This document shows, piece by piece, positions 8,900 through 17,299 of a stretch of DNA of 49,490 nt. Both the position numbers and the translations under genes were made by a program. Source of the stretch: Bacteroidota bacterium (GTDB lineage: Bacteria > Bacteroidota > Bacteroidia > Bacteroidales > UBA7960); the NCBI GenBank assembly GCA_018335675.1, contig JAGXRQ010000062.1:1-49490 (forward strand), written 5' to 3'. The notes beneath the pieces are model-generated. The model was not told the origin of the DNA, did not search any database, and was given only the letters and a program-made list of their open reading frames with translations. Each line of letters opens with the position of its first letter. Within the stretch, counting starts at the first letter, position 1.

Positions 8900-9937
8900 A
8901 TGGATTTTTCTGCAGCAGAATTAGCCGGAATTCTAAACGGCAATATTGAGGGGAACCGGGAAGTTAAGGTAACCAGAATTTCAAAGATTGAAGAAGCCGA
9001 AGAAGGCTCACTAAGTTTTTTGGCAAATCCTGCTTACACTCATTACATCTACACTACTAAAGCTTCAATTGTATTAGTAAATAAAAGCTTCAAGCCGGAA
9101 TCATCTTTAAAAACAACAATAATTAAAGTTGATGATGCTTATAGTTCACTGGCAAAATTACTTGAGTTATATGAAAAGAGTAAGCCAATTAAAAAAGGCA
9201 TATCCGCTTTGGCATTTATTTCAGAAAATGTAAAAAAGGGCGAAAACATTTATGTTGGTGAATTTGCCTATATCGGGACCAATTGCATTATTGGGAATAA
9301 TGTTCTAATTTACCCTCAAGCTTACATCGGAGATAATGTAGTAATAGAGGATGATTCAATAATTTATCCGGGTGCGAAGATTTATGCTAATTGCAAAATA
9401 GGTAAATCATGCATAATTCATTCAGGTGTAGTTATTGGTGCCGATGGGTTTGGATTTAGTCCACAAACTGAAAAAAACTATAGAAAAATAGCACAGATAG
9501 GAAATGTTATTGTAGAAGATGATGTTGAGATTGGAGCAAACACCACAATTGATAGGGCTACAATGGGTTCGACAATAATAAAAAAAGGAGTTAAGCTTGA
9601 TAATCTTATACAAATAGCTCATAATGTTGCAATTGGAGAAAACACGGTTGTTGCAGCTCAAGCAGGAGTTGCCGGATCTTCAAAAGTTGGAAGCAATTGC
9701 ATGATTGGAGGTCAGGTTGGCATAAGTGGGCACCTTAATATTGGCAATAACGTAAAAATGGCTGCTCAAGCAGGTGTAGGAGCAAATGTAAAAGATGATG
9801 AAATTATAATGGGCTCACCAGCTTTCGCAGCCTCGAAATACAAAAAAACATATGTTCATTTCCGCAATTTAGATACTATTGTAAGGAGAATTGATGAATT
9901 GGAAAAACAAATCAAGCTTTTAAACAACAAAGAATAA
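8900..9937 (+). CDS. lpxD: UDP-3-O-acylglucosamine N-acyltransferase LpxD
   Basis: A 345-residue acyltransferase for the third step of lipid A synthesis, transferring a 3-hydroxyacyl chain from acyl-ACP to the 2-amine of UDP-3-O-acylglucosamine. The N-terminal uridine-binding domain (1-100) has [11 protein letters not shown] left-handed beta helix of hexapeptide repeats follows, with [10 protein letters not shown] and the catalytic histidine in [18 protein letters not shown] short C-terminal helix ([13 protein letters not shown]) closes the protein. Length is normal. It starts the lpxD-lpxC/fabZ-lpxA series. Confidence 0.95.
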   Translation: MDFSAAELAGILNGNIEGNREVKVTRISKIEEAEEGSLSFLANPAYTHYIYTTKASIVLVNKSFKPESSLKTTIIKVDDAYSSLAKLLELYEKSKPIKKGISALAFISENVKKGENIYVGEFAYIGTNCIIGNNVLIYPQAYIGDNVVIEDDSIIYPGAKIYANCKIGKSCIIHSGVVIGADGFGFSPQTEKNYRKIAQIGNVIVEDDVEIGANTTIDRATMGSTIIKKGVKLDNLIQIAHNVAIGENTVVAAQAGVAGSSKVGSNCMIGGQVGISGHLNIGNNVKMAAQAGVGANVKDDEIIMGSPAFAASKYKKTYVHFRNLDTIVRRIDELEKQIKLLNNKE

Positions 9938-9982
9938 AGAATATCCAAATAAATAATATGGTTTTTACAAGGTTTTTTTTGA

Positions 9983-9990
9983 TATATTTG
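9983..9990 (+). promoter_or_regulatory. Putative -7 element before lpxC-fabZ
   Basis: TATATTTG followed by C matches TAnnTTTGC, 30 bases before the start codon. A clear -33 box is not visible. The 82-bp gap after lpxD is compatible with a separate start of transcription. Confidence 0.35.
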
Positions 9991-10019
9991 CCCCCAAATT
10001 AAAATATACCAAAAAAGCC

Positions 10020-11426
10020 ATGAGCGACAAACAAAAGACCATAAAAAATGAAGTTACTCTAAAAGGAGTAGGTCTGCATACCGGCAAAGAAGTTACTTTA
10101 ACATTCAAACCTTCTGATGTGAATACAGGAATAAGATTCCTTAGAAAGGATATCGGTCCTGATGCTTTTATTGAGGCAAGTGCAGAATATGTTGTAAATA
10201 CATCTAGAGGAACCACAATAGAAAAAAATCAAATAAGAGTTGCAACCATTGAACATGCTCTTGCAGCAGTAACAGGTTTGCAAATTAATAATTTAATAAT
10301 TGAAATTGACTGTCCGGAAACACCAATTTTAGATGGTAGTGCTAAACATTATGTTGAAGCTCTTAAAAAGGCTGATATTGTTGAACAAGAGGCTTTAATA
10401 GAATATCTTGAGTTGAAAGAAACGATTCACTTCTATGATGAGGAAAAAGATTGTGAAATAATAGCAGTTCCATCAGACAGGTACAGAATTTCAAGCATGA
10501 TAGATTTTCAATCGAAAGTGTTGCCTCCACAACATGCAAAACTAGATAACCTCGAAGATTTCGCTGAACAGATAGCGCCATGCAGAACTTTCGTTTTTTT
10601 ACATGAGTTGGAAATGCTACTTGCAAATAACCTAATCAAGGGAGGCGACTTAAATAATGCGATTGTATTTGTTGACAAGGCAATTTCGCAAGTTGAGTTA
10701 GATAAACTTGCAACAGTATTTGAGAAACCAAGTGTTAGCGTGCAACCGGAAGGAATATTAAATAATCTTGAACTGTATTTTAATAATGAGCCGGCAAGGC
10801 ACAAGCTTCTTGACATTATTGGGGACCTTACTCTAGTGGGCAAACCTATAAAAGCTCATATAATTGCCAGAAAACCGGGGCATATGTCGAATATTAAATT
10901 TGCTAAAGAGCTTATTAGTATTGATAAAAAACAAATACTTGATGCCCAGATTCCAAAATATGACCCTACAGTGCCTCCTATATATGATATTAATAAGATT
11001 AAAAAAATGTTACCACACAGGTATCCTTTCCTTCTTGTTGATAAAGTTATTGAATTATCTGACAGTCATGTAGTTGGAGTGAAGAATGTAACTGCAAATG
11101 AAGAATTTTTCACAGGGCATTTTCCTAATGAGCCTGTAATGCCAGGGGTATTGCAAATTGAAGCTCTTGCTCAAGCAGGCGGATTATTTATATTTTCAAC
11201 AATACCAGATCCTGAAAATTACTCAACTTACTTCCTTAAAATTGACAATGCTAAATTTAAGCAAAAGGTTGTTCCAGGAGATACATTACTTTTAAAGTGC
11301 ACTTTATTAACGCCTGTAAGAAGAGGACTTTGCCATATGCAAGCATATGCTTATGTTGGTAATAAAATTGTAATGGAAGCCGAAATAATGGCTCAAATAG
11401 TTAAAAATGTAGACCTTTTAAAATAA
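10020..11426 (+). CDS. lpxC/fabZ: LpxC-FabZ fusion: UDP-3-O-acyl-GlcNAc deacetylase / 3-hydroxyacyl-ACP dehydratase
   Basis: A 468-residue bifunctional enzyme. Residues 1-305 are LpxC, the zinc deacetylase committing to lipid A synthesis: HALAAVTGLQINNLIIEID gives the first zinc histidine, KLLDIIGDLTLVGKPIKAHI the second histidine-aspartate region, and KPGHMSNIKFAKEL the catalytic histidine. After a proline-containing linker, residues about 320-468 are FabZ, the fatty acid synthesis dehydratase, with MLPHRYPFLLVDKV (active-site His) and GHFPNEPVMPGVLQIEALAQ (active-site Glu). The fusion is characteristic of Bacteroidota and Chlorobiota and couples two enzymes that compete for the 3-hydroxyacyl-ACP pool. 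Confidence 0.97.
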   Translation: MSDKQKTIKNEVTLKGVGLHTGKEVTLTFKPSDVNTGIRFLRKDIGPDAFIEASAEYVVNTSRGTTIEKNQIRVATIEHALAAVTGLQINNLIIEIDCPETPILDGSAKHYVEALKKADIVEQEALIEYLELKETIHFYDEEKDCEIIAVPSDRYRISSMIDFQSKVLPPQHAKLDNLEDFAEQIAPCRTFVFLHELEMLLANNLIKGGDLNNAIVFVDKAISQVELDKLATVFEKPSVSVQPEGILNNLELYFNNEPARHKLLDIIGDLTLVGKPIKAHIIARKPGHMSNIKFAKELISIDKKQILDAQIPKYDPTVPPIYDINKIKKMLPHRYPFLLVDKVIELSDSHVVGVKNVTANEEFFTGHFPNEPVMPGVLQIEALAQAGGLFIFSTIPDPENYSTYFLKIDNAKFKQKVVPGDTLLLKCTLLTPVRRGLCHMQAYAYVGNKIVMEAEIMAQIVKNVDLLK

Positions 11427-11463
11427 AAGAGTTTGCATTTATTGTTTATTAATGTAGAGAAAA

Positions 11464-12237
11464 ATGAATCATTCACTTGCATATATTCATCCAAACGCAA
11501 AAATTGGCAATAATGTAACCATTTCACCATTTGTAACAATCACCGAAGATGTTGTTATTGGTGATAATACATGGATTGGACCGAACGTAACAATTATGGA
11601 CGGTGCCAGAATAGGTAAAAATTGCAGAATTTTTCCGGGTTCTGTTATTTCCGCAATCCCTCAAGACTTAAAATTTGACGGAGAAATTACAACTGCCGAA
11701 ATTGGCGATAATACTACAATTAGAGAATGTGTTACAATTAACCGTGGTACCAAGGCATTTAATAAAACTGTTATTGGAAGTAATTGTCTTTTAATGGCAT
11801 ATGTGCATATTGCTCATGACTGTGTAGTTGGAAATAATTGCATTCTAGCTAATGCTGCGACATTAGCAGGGCATATTGTAATTGACGATTACGCTATAAT
11901 TGGAGGCTTATCTGCTGTTCACCAATTTGTAAATATTGGAAAATATGTTATGATAAGTGGAGGTTCTCTTGTAAGAAAGGATGTTCCTCCATATACAAAA
12001 GCAGCCAGAGACCCGCTATCTTTTGTTGGCATCAATTCAGTTGGGCTTAGAAGACGGGGGTTTGATAATGAATCAATAGGCATAATACAAGCTATTTATA
12101 GAATTCTATTCTTGAATAAGTACAGCGTTTCAAAAGCTGTAAGCATAATAGAAACTGAAATACAACCATGTGATGAGAAAGATGAGATTCTTAATTTCAT
12201 CAAAAACTCAAACCGCGGAATAATGAAAGGCTATTAA
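11464..12237 (+). CDS. lpxA: Acyl-ACP--UDP-N-acetylglucosamine O-acyltransferase LpxA
   Basis: A 257-residue first enzyme of lipid A synthesis. It starts in the hexapeptide-repeat beta helix (IHPNAKIGNNVTISPFVTI), has the catalytic histidine in MAYVHIAHDCVVGNN, GGLSAVHQFVNIGKYVMISGGS, and the C-terminal helical domain beginning near RDPLSFVGINSVGLRRRGF. Length and motifs are normal for the family. It lies 37 bp after lpxC-fabZ in the same operon. Confidence 0.96.
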   Translation: MNHSLAYIHPNAKIGNNVTISPFVTITEDVVIGDNTWIGPNVTIMDGARIGKNCRIFPGSVISAIPQDLKFDGEITTAEIGDNTTIRECVTINRGTKAFNKTVIGSNCLLMAYVHIAHDCVVGNNCILANAATLAGHIVIDDYAIIGGLSAVHQFVNIGKYVMISGGSLVRKDVPPYTKAARDPLSFVGINSVGLRRRGFDNESIGIIQAIYRILFLNKYSVSKAVSIIETEIQPCDEKDEILNFIKNSNRGIMKGY

Positions 12238-12259
12238 ATAAAGGCCGTAATAAAACATT

Positions 12260-12862
12260 ATGCAAATAATTCTTGATAATGCCGGGAAAAAGTTCGGGAA
12301 TCAATGGATTTTCAGAAATTTTGACTATACATTTGAGAGTGGCATCCATACCTCAGTTATTGGGAAAAACGGCTCAGGTAAATCAACTCTATTAAAAGTA
12401 ATTTCAGGTTATTCCAATCTTACGGAAGGCAACATTAAATATTTATTTGATGAACCAAAACAGAGCTTAAGCAAACTTTATTCATTTATATCAATAGTTT
12501 CGCCACATCAACAACTCATTGAAGAGTTTACCCTTTCAGAATTATTGATTTTTCATTATAAACTAAAACCATCATCATATAATTATAACAATATAATAGA
12601 ATTACTTGGGTTGCAATCAAATGCAAAAAAGCCGATAAAGGACTATTCATCGGGAATGAAGCAAAGGGTAAAACTTGGATTGGCATTGTTTAGTGATTCA
12701 AAGTTATTGCTACTTGATGAACCTTGCACCAATCTTGACAAAGAAGGAAGAGGTTGGTATAAAATATATCTTGAACAAACATCTCATAACCGGACAGTTA
12801 TAGTTTTTTCGAACAATAATGAAGAAGAAACATTTTCTTGTGAACGTTCCATTTCCCTTTGA
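12260..12862 (+). CDS. ABC transporter ATP-binding protein (possible CcmA)
   Basis: A 200-residue stand-alone ABC ATPase with Walker A GKNGSGKST, signature YSSGMKQRVKLGLAL and Walker B LLLLDEPCTNLD. No permease is adjacent. Small single-domain ATPases of this size include CcmA, the ATPase of the CcmABCD haem-exporter complex. The ccm genes at 15-17 kb include ccmB, ccmC, ccmD and ccmE but no ccmA, so this gene is a reasonable but unproven candidate for the missing subunit. It sits between lpxA (22 bp upstream) and efp (52 bp downstream) on the same strand, so it is probably transcribed with lipid A genes. An ATPase for an unrelated transporter is the alternative. Confidence 0.85.
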   Translation: MQIILDNAGKKFGNQWIFRNFDYTFESGIHTSVIGKNGSGKSTLLKVISGYSNLTEGNIKYLFDEPKQSLSKLYSFISIVSPHQQLIEEFTLSELLIFHYKLKPSSYNYNNIIELLGLQSNAKKPIKDYSSGMKQRVKLGLALFSDSKLLLLDEPCTNLDKEGRGWYKIYLEQTSHNRTVIVFSNNNEEETFSCERSISL

Positions 12863-12914
12863 TTTTTTATTATTTTTGTGCCCACAAAAATTTGAAACAA
12901 ATTAACATAATAAT

Positions 12915-13478
12915 ATGGCTACAACAGCAGATTTTAGAAACGGATTGTGTCTTGAATTTAACAACGAATTATATGCTATTGTTGAATTTCAGCACGTAAA
13001 ACCGGGTAAAGGCGGAGCATTTGTTCGCACTAAATTAAGAAACCTTAAAACCGGAAAAGTAATTCCAAATACTTTTAATGCGGGAGTAAAAATAAATATA
13101 GCCAGAGTTGAAAGGCGTCCTTATCAATATTTATATAAAGATGATACTGGATATAATTTCATGCACTCAGAAACATTTGAGCAGGTATCTATTCCTGAAG
13201 AACTTATTATGACTCCCAGTTTAATGAAGGAAGGGCAATCTGCTGAAATTATCTTTCACGCCGACACAGAAACTCCACTGAGTTGTGAACTTCCTGCTTT
13301 TGTTGAGTTGAAAGTTATTTACGCAGAGCCCGGTGTTAAAGGAGATACAGCTACTAACACATTAAAGCCTGCAACATTAGAAACCGGAGCACAAGTGAAT
13401 GTTCCTCTTTTTATTGAAGAAGGCCAAATAATTAGGGTTGATACAAGAAATAACGCATACCACGAAAGAGTAAAATAA
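12915..13478 (+). CDS. efp: Elongation factor P
   Basis: A 187-residue translation factor that relieves ribosome stalling at proline runs. It shows the three beta-barrel domains: KOW-like N-terminus with the loop [21 protein letters not shown], where the tip residue of the modified loop is K (KGG), the middle domain [10 protein letters not shown], and the C-terminal signature [27 protein letters not shown]. The loop lysine suggests either EpmA-type modification or none; the modifying enzymes are not seen here. Confidence 0.96.
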   Translation: MATTADFRNGLCLEFNNELYAIVEFQHVKPGKGGAFVRTKLRNLKTGKVIPNTFNAGVKINIARVERRPYQYLYKDDTGYNFMHSETFEQVSIPEELIMTPSLMKEGQSAEIIFHADTETPLSCELPAFVELKVIYAEPGVKGDTATNTLKPATLETGAQVNVPLFIEEGQIIRVDTRNNAYHERVK

Positions 13479-13486
13479 TTTCTTCA

Positions 13487-14425
13487 ATGAAGCTAAACAA
13501 ACCCATTACGCTTGAAGCGTGCGCTAAGCTTATTAATGCAGAATTTGATGGTGATTCTGACTTTATAATAAGTGGAATAAATGAAATACATATGGTTGAG
13601 AAAGGAGATCTTACTTTTGTTGACCACCCAAAATATTATGATAAAGCTCTGAATTCGGCAGCAACAACTATTATAATAAACAAAAAAGTTCAAAGACCTG
13701 AAGGAAAAGCCTTACTGTATTCTGATGACCCTTTTAGAGATTATGTTGCATTGGTGAAAAAGCACAGACCATTTCAGGCCAGCAGCCAATTAATAAGTCC
13801 AAGCGCAGAAATTGGAGAAGGCACAATAATACAACCCGGAGTATTTGTAGGGAATAATGTTAAAATCGGTAAAAACTGCTTAATTCACGCCAATGTAAGC
13901 ATATACGACCACTGCATAATTGGGGATAATGTTATAATTCATTCGGGAACTGTAATTGGAGCAGATGCATTTTATTTCAAACGCAGACCTGATTATCATG
14001 ACAAGATGGTTTCGTGTGGTCGTGCCATTATTGGCAACAACGTTGAAATTGGGGCATGCTGCACAGTTGATAAAGGAGTATCAGGCGACACAAAGATTGG
14101 AGAAGGAACTAAGCTTGATAATCATATACAAATTGGGCACGACACTGTGATTGGCAGAAACTGCCTGTTCGCATCTCAAGTTGGTGTTGCAGGATGCGTT
14201 ATCGTTGAAGATGATGTTATTCTTTGGGGACAGGTGGGCGTTCAAAAAGACCTTACTATAGGCAAAGGTGCTGTAGCATTAGGACAATCGGGAATTTCGA
14301 AATCAATACCCGGTGGAATAACATATTTTGGAAGTCCAGTTCAGGAGTCCCGAAGCAAAATGAAAGAACTAGCATTGATAAAAAGGTTACCGGAAGTATT
14401 TGAGTTGCTGAAGAAGGAGGTTTAG
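13487..14425 (+). CDS. LpxD-like acyltransferase, second copy
   Basis: A 312-residue paralogue of LpxD, 8 bp after efp. It has the same layout: an N-terminal uridine-binding-like domain (GDLTFVDHPKYY) and a hexapeptide beta helix with GTVIGADAFYFKRR and a conserved histidine in LDNHIQIGHDTVIGRN. It differs from LpxD at 8900-9937 in the GADGFGF segment, which is GADAFYF here, and it lacks the longer C-terminal helix. A second lpxD-like gene next to efp is common in Bacteroidota. It may acylate another sugar nucleotide or act with different acyl chains; its substrate cannot be told from sequence. Confidence 0.88.
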   Translation: MKLNKPITLEACAKLINAEFDGDSDFIISGINEIHMVEKGDLTFVDHPKYYDKALNSAATTIIINKKVQRPEGKALLYSDDPFRDYVALVKKHRPFQASSQLISPSAEIGEGTIIQPGVFVGNNVKIGKNCLIHANVSIYDHCIIGDNVIIHSGTVIGADAFYFKRRPDYHDKMVSCGRAIIGNNVEIGACCTVDKGVSGDTKIGEGTKLDNHIQIGHDTVIGRNCLFASQVGVAGCVIVEDDVILWGQVGVQKDLTIGKGAVALGQSGISKSIPGGITYFGSPVQESRSKMKELALIKRLPEVFELLKKEV

Positions 14426-14460
14426 CACAATTATAATGAAACTTGTAATTATACAATATT

Positions 14461-14805
14461 TCATTCTATTTCAATACACGCAATCTCTTTGTAATTATCA
14501 TTAGCAACAAATTCTTGAATTATTTCGTATTTGTGAACTATCATTTTTGCTAAATCATTTGTTTTCCTATTGCCTGTTCTTAGCCATATTACCTTGGGAG
14601 GATGTCCATATAAATTTGCAAATTCAAAAAAATCTGAATCAAAAGTTACAATAGAAAAGCTATTCTTTTTTGCATATTCCCAAATTTGAATATCTGAATA
14701 ATTCTCAAGCCCTAATTCTCTCACTTGTTTAGCTTCTGGAAAATATTTTTCAATTTTCCCAATTATTCTATATGATATATTTTGATCAAATAACAATCTC
14801 ATCAT
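14461..14805 (-). CDS. DUF5615 PIN-like putative toxin
   Basis: A 114-residue protein of the DUF5615/Mut7-C-like PIN-fold group. RLLFDQNISYRI at the N-terminus and SFSIVTFDSDFFEF carry the aspartates of the putative nuclease site, and the segment VIWLRTGN is typical. It overlaps the upstream DUF433 gene by four bases (ATGA). This pairing is a recurrent type II toxin-antitoxin-like module. Activity as an RNase is inferred from the fold, not from sequence alone. Confidence 0.82.
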   Translation of the reverse strand: MMRLLFDQNISYRIIGKIEKYFPEAKQVRELGLENYSDIQIWEYAKKNSFSIVTFDSDFFEFANLYGHPPKVIWLRTGNRKTNDLAKMIVHKYEIIQEFVANDNYKEIACIEIE

Positions 14806-15023
14806 GCAACTCGGATTTTGTGCTCTTTATCAGCTGCATAAGACAGACAGGCCTTTATATCATCTGAACTCAACTCAGGATAATCAATAAGAATTTCTTT
14901 TTCATTCATCCCTGCAGCTAAAAAACTCAAAACATCATAAACTGAAATCCTTGTATTTCTAATACATGGTCTTCCGAAACGTACATGTGGATTAATAAAT
15001 ATTAATTCTCTGTAATTTGCCAT
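14802..15023 (-). CDS. DUF433 putative antitoxin
   Basis: A 73-residue protein with the DUF433 pattern: INPHVRFGRPCIRNTRISVYDVLSFLAAGM, then EILIDYPELSSDDIKACLSYAAD. This is a small helix-turn-helix type domain found as the antitoxin partner of DUF5615 proteins and probably autoregulating the pair. First gene of the two-gene operon. Confidence 0.85.
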   Translation of the reverse strand: MANYRELIFINPHVRFGRPCIRNTRISVYDVLSFLAAGMNEKEILIDYPELSSDDIKACLSYAADKEHKIRVA

Positions 15024-15231
15024 TTTAGTAGTTTAAAAAAATAAAAACATCAAAAACAAATGATTATATATACACAAAATTAATAATTCTCTCTCAAAAA
15101 TTTGTTTTTCTGAAAAAAAATCCAATATAAGATTTATAAAAAGAGGCTCCTAATGTACACAACTTTAAAATATATTAAAACTGATTAATTAAAGGATGTG
15201 TGATGCGAGGATTTATCAACTAGCATCAACC

Positions 15232-15612
15232 TTAATCCATTCCCTCCTTTTTATACTTGGATGGGCACTTTAGCAATAATGAAGAAGCAACAAAAACATC
15301 CTCTTCAAATTTGCCAATTAAAACAATCTGATCTGATTTTTCGAAATCTGTTGGTTTTGGTCCTAAGTGATGAACCTTTGCTTCATAACCTTTATCGTCA
15401 TTCATATAAAAGGTTAGCAAAAGAGTATTGGAAGTAACTATTTCTTCTATGGGCATATCGGTATTAAGAACACCAATGATATGAAATTCTTTCCCTGCGT
15501 TATTCCTAGCTATGTCGAATGATGAATAAGTGTCAGCCTGATAAACCATAGAAATTATAACGGCCAATACTACTACTAGAAACAAAAGAAGAGCTATTTG
15601 TGTTTTTTTCAT
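15232..15612 (-). CDS. ccmE: Cytochrome c maturation haem chaperone CcmE, cysteine type
   Basis: A 126-residue membrane-anchored periplasmic haem chaperone. One N-terminal helix (IALLLFLVVVLAVIISMVY) is followed by an OB-fold domain (GKEFHIIGVLN, LLLTFYMNDD, VLIGKFEEDVFVASSLLLKC). The haem-binding histidine of classical CcmE (HxxxY) is replaced by cysteine C116 in CPSKY, giving the CxxxY motif described for Desulfovibrio and archaeal CcmE of system I*. Last gene of a ccmB-ccmC-ccmD-ccmE series; ccmF, ccmG and ccmH are not in the window. Confidence 0.9.
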   Translation of the reverse strand: MKKTQIALLLFLVVVLAVIISMVYQADTYSSFDIARNNAGKEFHIIGVLNTDMPIEEIVTSNTLLLTFYMNDDKGYEAKVHHLGPKPTDFEKSDQIVLIGKFEEDVFVASSLLLKCPSKYKKEGMD

Positions 15613-15627
15613 ATACTTGACAACTGC

Positions 15628-15780
15628 CTATTTTACCTTTTTGTTTTCCTGAATTTCTTTAAGCTTCTTTTCAGCCTTTCTAAGCCTGTAGTCTATAAAA
15701 AACATTGCTATTCCGATGCCTGCGAGTATTACCGCAAGCACCAGCGCTACCACCATAATTTTACCATCTTGTTCGAGCAT
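15628..15780 (-). CDS. ccmD: CcmD-like small membrane protein
   Basis: A 50-residue ORF starting MLEQDGKIMVVALVLAVI. It has one hydrophobic helix (about residues 8-27) followed by a basic amphipathic tail (DYRLRKAEKKLKEIQENKK), the layout of CcmD, which in other bacteria helps release holo-CcmE from CcmABC. It lies exactly between ccmC and ccmE on the same strand, 15 bp before ccmE, which supports the call. Primary sequence similarity in CcmD is always weak, so the position carries much of the weight. Confidence 0.75.
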   Translation of the reverse strand: MLEQDGKIMVVALVLAVILAGIGIAMFFIDYRLRKAEKKLKEIQENKKVK

Positions 15781-15820
15781 AATATAATATTTAACTAATT
15801 ACTTTCTTCTTTCTATTGCC

Positions 15821-15918
15821 ACTGTTGACTGCCGACTATTGACTGCCGACTATTGACTGCCGACTGTTGACTGTTGACTGTTGACTGTTGACTGTTGACT
15901 GCCGACTGCCAACTATTG
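15821..15918. repeat. Heptamer tandem repeat, 14 units (ACTRYYG type)
   Basis: Fourteen contiguous 7-bp units read ACTGTTG, ACTGCCG or ACTATTG, filling the gap between the ccmC stop and the ccmD start. The last full units show a single deviation (ACTGCCA). The array is probably transcribed within the ccm operon. Confidence 0.9.
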
Positions 15919-15923
15919 ACTTC

Positions 15924-16610
15924 CTACTCACTTTCCACCTCCTCAACCTTATTCCTCAATCTTCTCAATCTAAAAACAATCTCTGCCATCCAATAACTAA
16001 GCATTATCCAACCAATAGCAGCGGGCCAAAATATTTTTCGCATCGACGGATCGAGGTCGCCTGTTGCAAGTGCAGGGTTACCATCCAATCCCGGATGAAT
16101 TGAAGATGAAGCCAATCGAGGGATTATCATAATAAACATAAAAAACATTATAAAAGCAAAAACACTATAAACAGCCGATAGCCTAGCACTTTTATCCTCA
16201 TCCTCAACACTTGCCCTCAGCACTAAATATGCAAGATATACTAACACACCAATAGCAGCACCGTTAAGTTTGGGATCATTAACCCAAAATGCACCCCAGG
16301 TATTTTGTGCCCATATCATACCGGTAATTAGTCCAAGTAACCCAAATATCAAACCCACATTTACCATAGATAAAGATTTGATGTCGTATTGAGATTTGCC
16401 AGTTCTAAGAAATAAAATGCTATTAATCATTCCTAAGAATAGAATGAATAACATAGCAAACCACATCCCAACATGAAAATAAACATTTCGTATTGTTTGC
16501 CTAATTACAGGCATTTCAGGAGCATCAAACAAAAGCCCGCCAAGAATTACGTATATTAATATTGAAATGCATAAAACTTTCCACCAACTATGTTTTAAAA
16601 ATCCTATCAT
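15924..16610 (-). CDS. ccmC: Haem exporter/handling protein CcmC
   Basis: A 228-residue integral membrane protein with six hydrophobic helices. It belongs to the haem-handling protein superfamily. The tryptophan-rich periplasmic segment reads AQNTWGAFWVNDPKLNGA, a variant of the WGxxWxWD motif, and conserved histidines occur in NVYFHVGMW and SSIHPGLDGNP. CcmC presents haem to CcmE. The C-terminus is charged (RLRRLRNKVEEVESE). It lies 11 bp after ccmB. Confidence 0.93.
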   Translation of the reverse strand: MIGFLKHSWWKVLCISILIYVILGGLLFDAPEMPVIRQTIRNVYFHVGMWFAMLFILFLGMINSILFLRTGKSQYDIKSLSMVNVGLIFGLLGLITGMIWAQNTWGAFWVNDPKLNGAAIGVLVYLAYLVLRASVEDEDKSARLSAVYSVFAFIMFFMFIMIIPRLASSSIHPGLDGNPALATGDLDPSMRKIFWPAAIGWIMLSYWMAEIVFRLRRLRNKVEEVESE

Positions 16611-16621
16611 AATAGTTCAGA

Positions 16622-17281
16622 TTAATCTTGCCAAATATACGGGAAAAGAGTATTAGATAAAAGCATAGCAATTAAAGAAATCACAAAACTTATTAAAATA
16701 TCCGGATAGAAATCAATAAACAGCCGGCCATTAATTGCACTTTCAGATGCTCTCATAAGCACAAGTAATTGAGGCAAAAAAACAGGAAAGCTAAGAATAG
16801 ACACAAGAGTGAAGTTATTCCTAACTTTTGAAGCGATAGCCGACATAAGAGTTAAAACTGAAGATATTCCAACAACACCAAACCCAACAACGATAATAAA
16901 TGCCATTAAATTACTTACAACATTGCCCATAAAGATTAGGAAAACAATAAGAGCAATCAAAGCAAGCACAAGCATCATAAAAGTATTGAAAACCAACTTT
17001 GCATTTATATATGCGGTGGGGCTAACCAGTGTGTAATAGTAAATACTTCTGTCTGGGCTTTCCTGAATAAAGCTCTTAAGAATTGAATTAAAAGATGCGA
17101 ACAATAGGATTATCCAAAACAATGCATTCCAAACTTTCATGGTTACTATTCCATCGAAAGCTAAAAAGCATACAAAAACGGTGGAGACCAGATAAAGAAT
17201 TATGCTACCAAAAGCAGACTTGCTTTTGACTTCTAGAAGAATGTCTTTGTAAACAAGCAGTAAAGTCGGATTAGCCATCAA
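16622..17281 (-). CDS. ccmB: Haem exporter protein CcmB
   Basis: A 219-residue polytopic membrane protein with six predicted helices, homologous to the CcmB permease of the CcmABCD complex. Features are the N-terminal LVYKDILLEVKSK, the segment FIQESPDRSIYYYTLVSP and the helix LSFPVFLPQLLVLM, all typical of the family. First gene of the ccm series in this window. The start may be the first or second methionine. Confidence 0.92.
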   Translation of the reverse strand: MMANPTLLLVYKDILLEVKSKSAFGSIILYLVSTVFVCFLAFDGIVTMKVWNALFWIILLFASFNSILKSFIQESPDRSIYYYTLVSPTAYINAKLVFNTFMMLVLALIALIVFLIFMGNVVSNLMAFIIVVGFGVVGISSVLTLMSAIASKVRNNFTLVSILSFPVFLPQLLVLMRASESAINGRLFIDFYPDILISFVISLIAMLLSNTLFPYIWQD

Positions 17282-17299
17282 GTCAATTAGTTTTATTCA

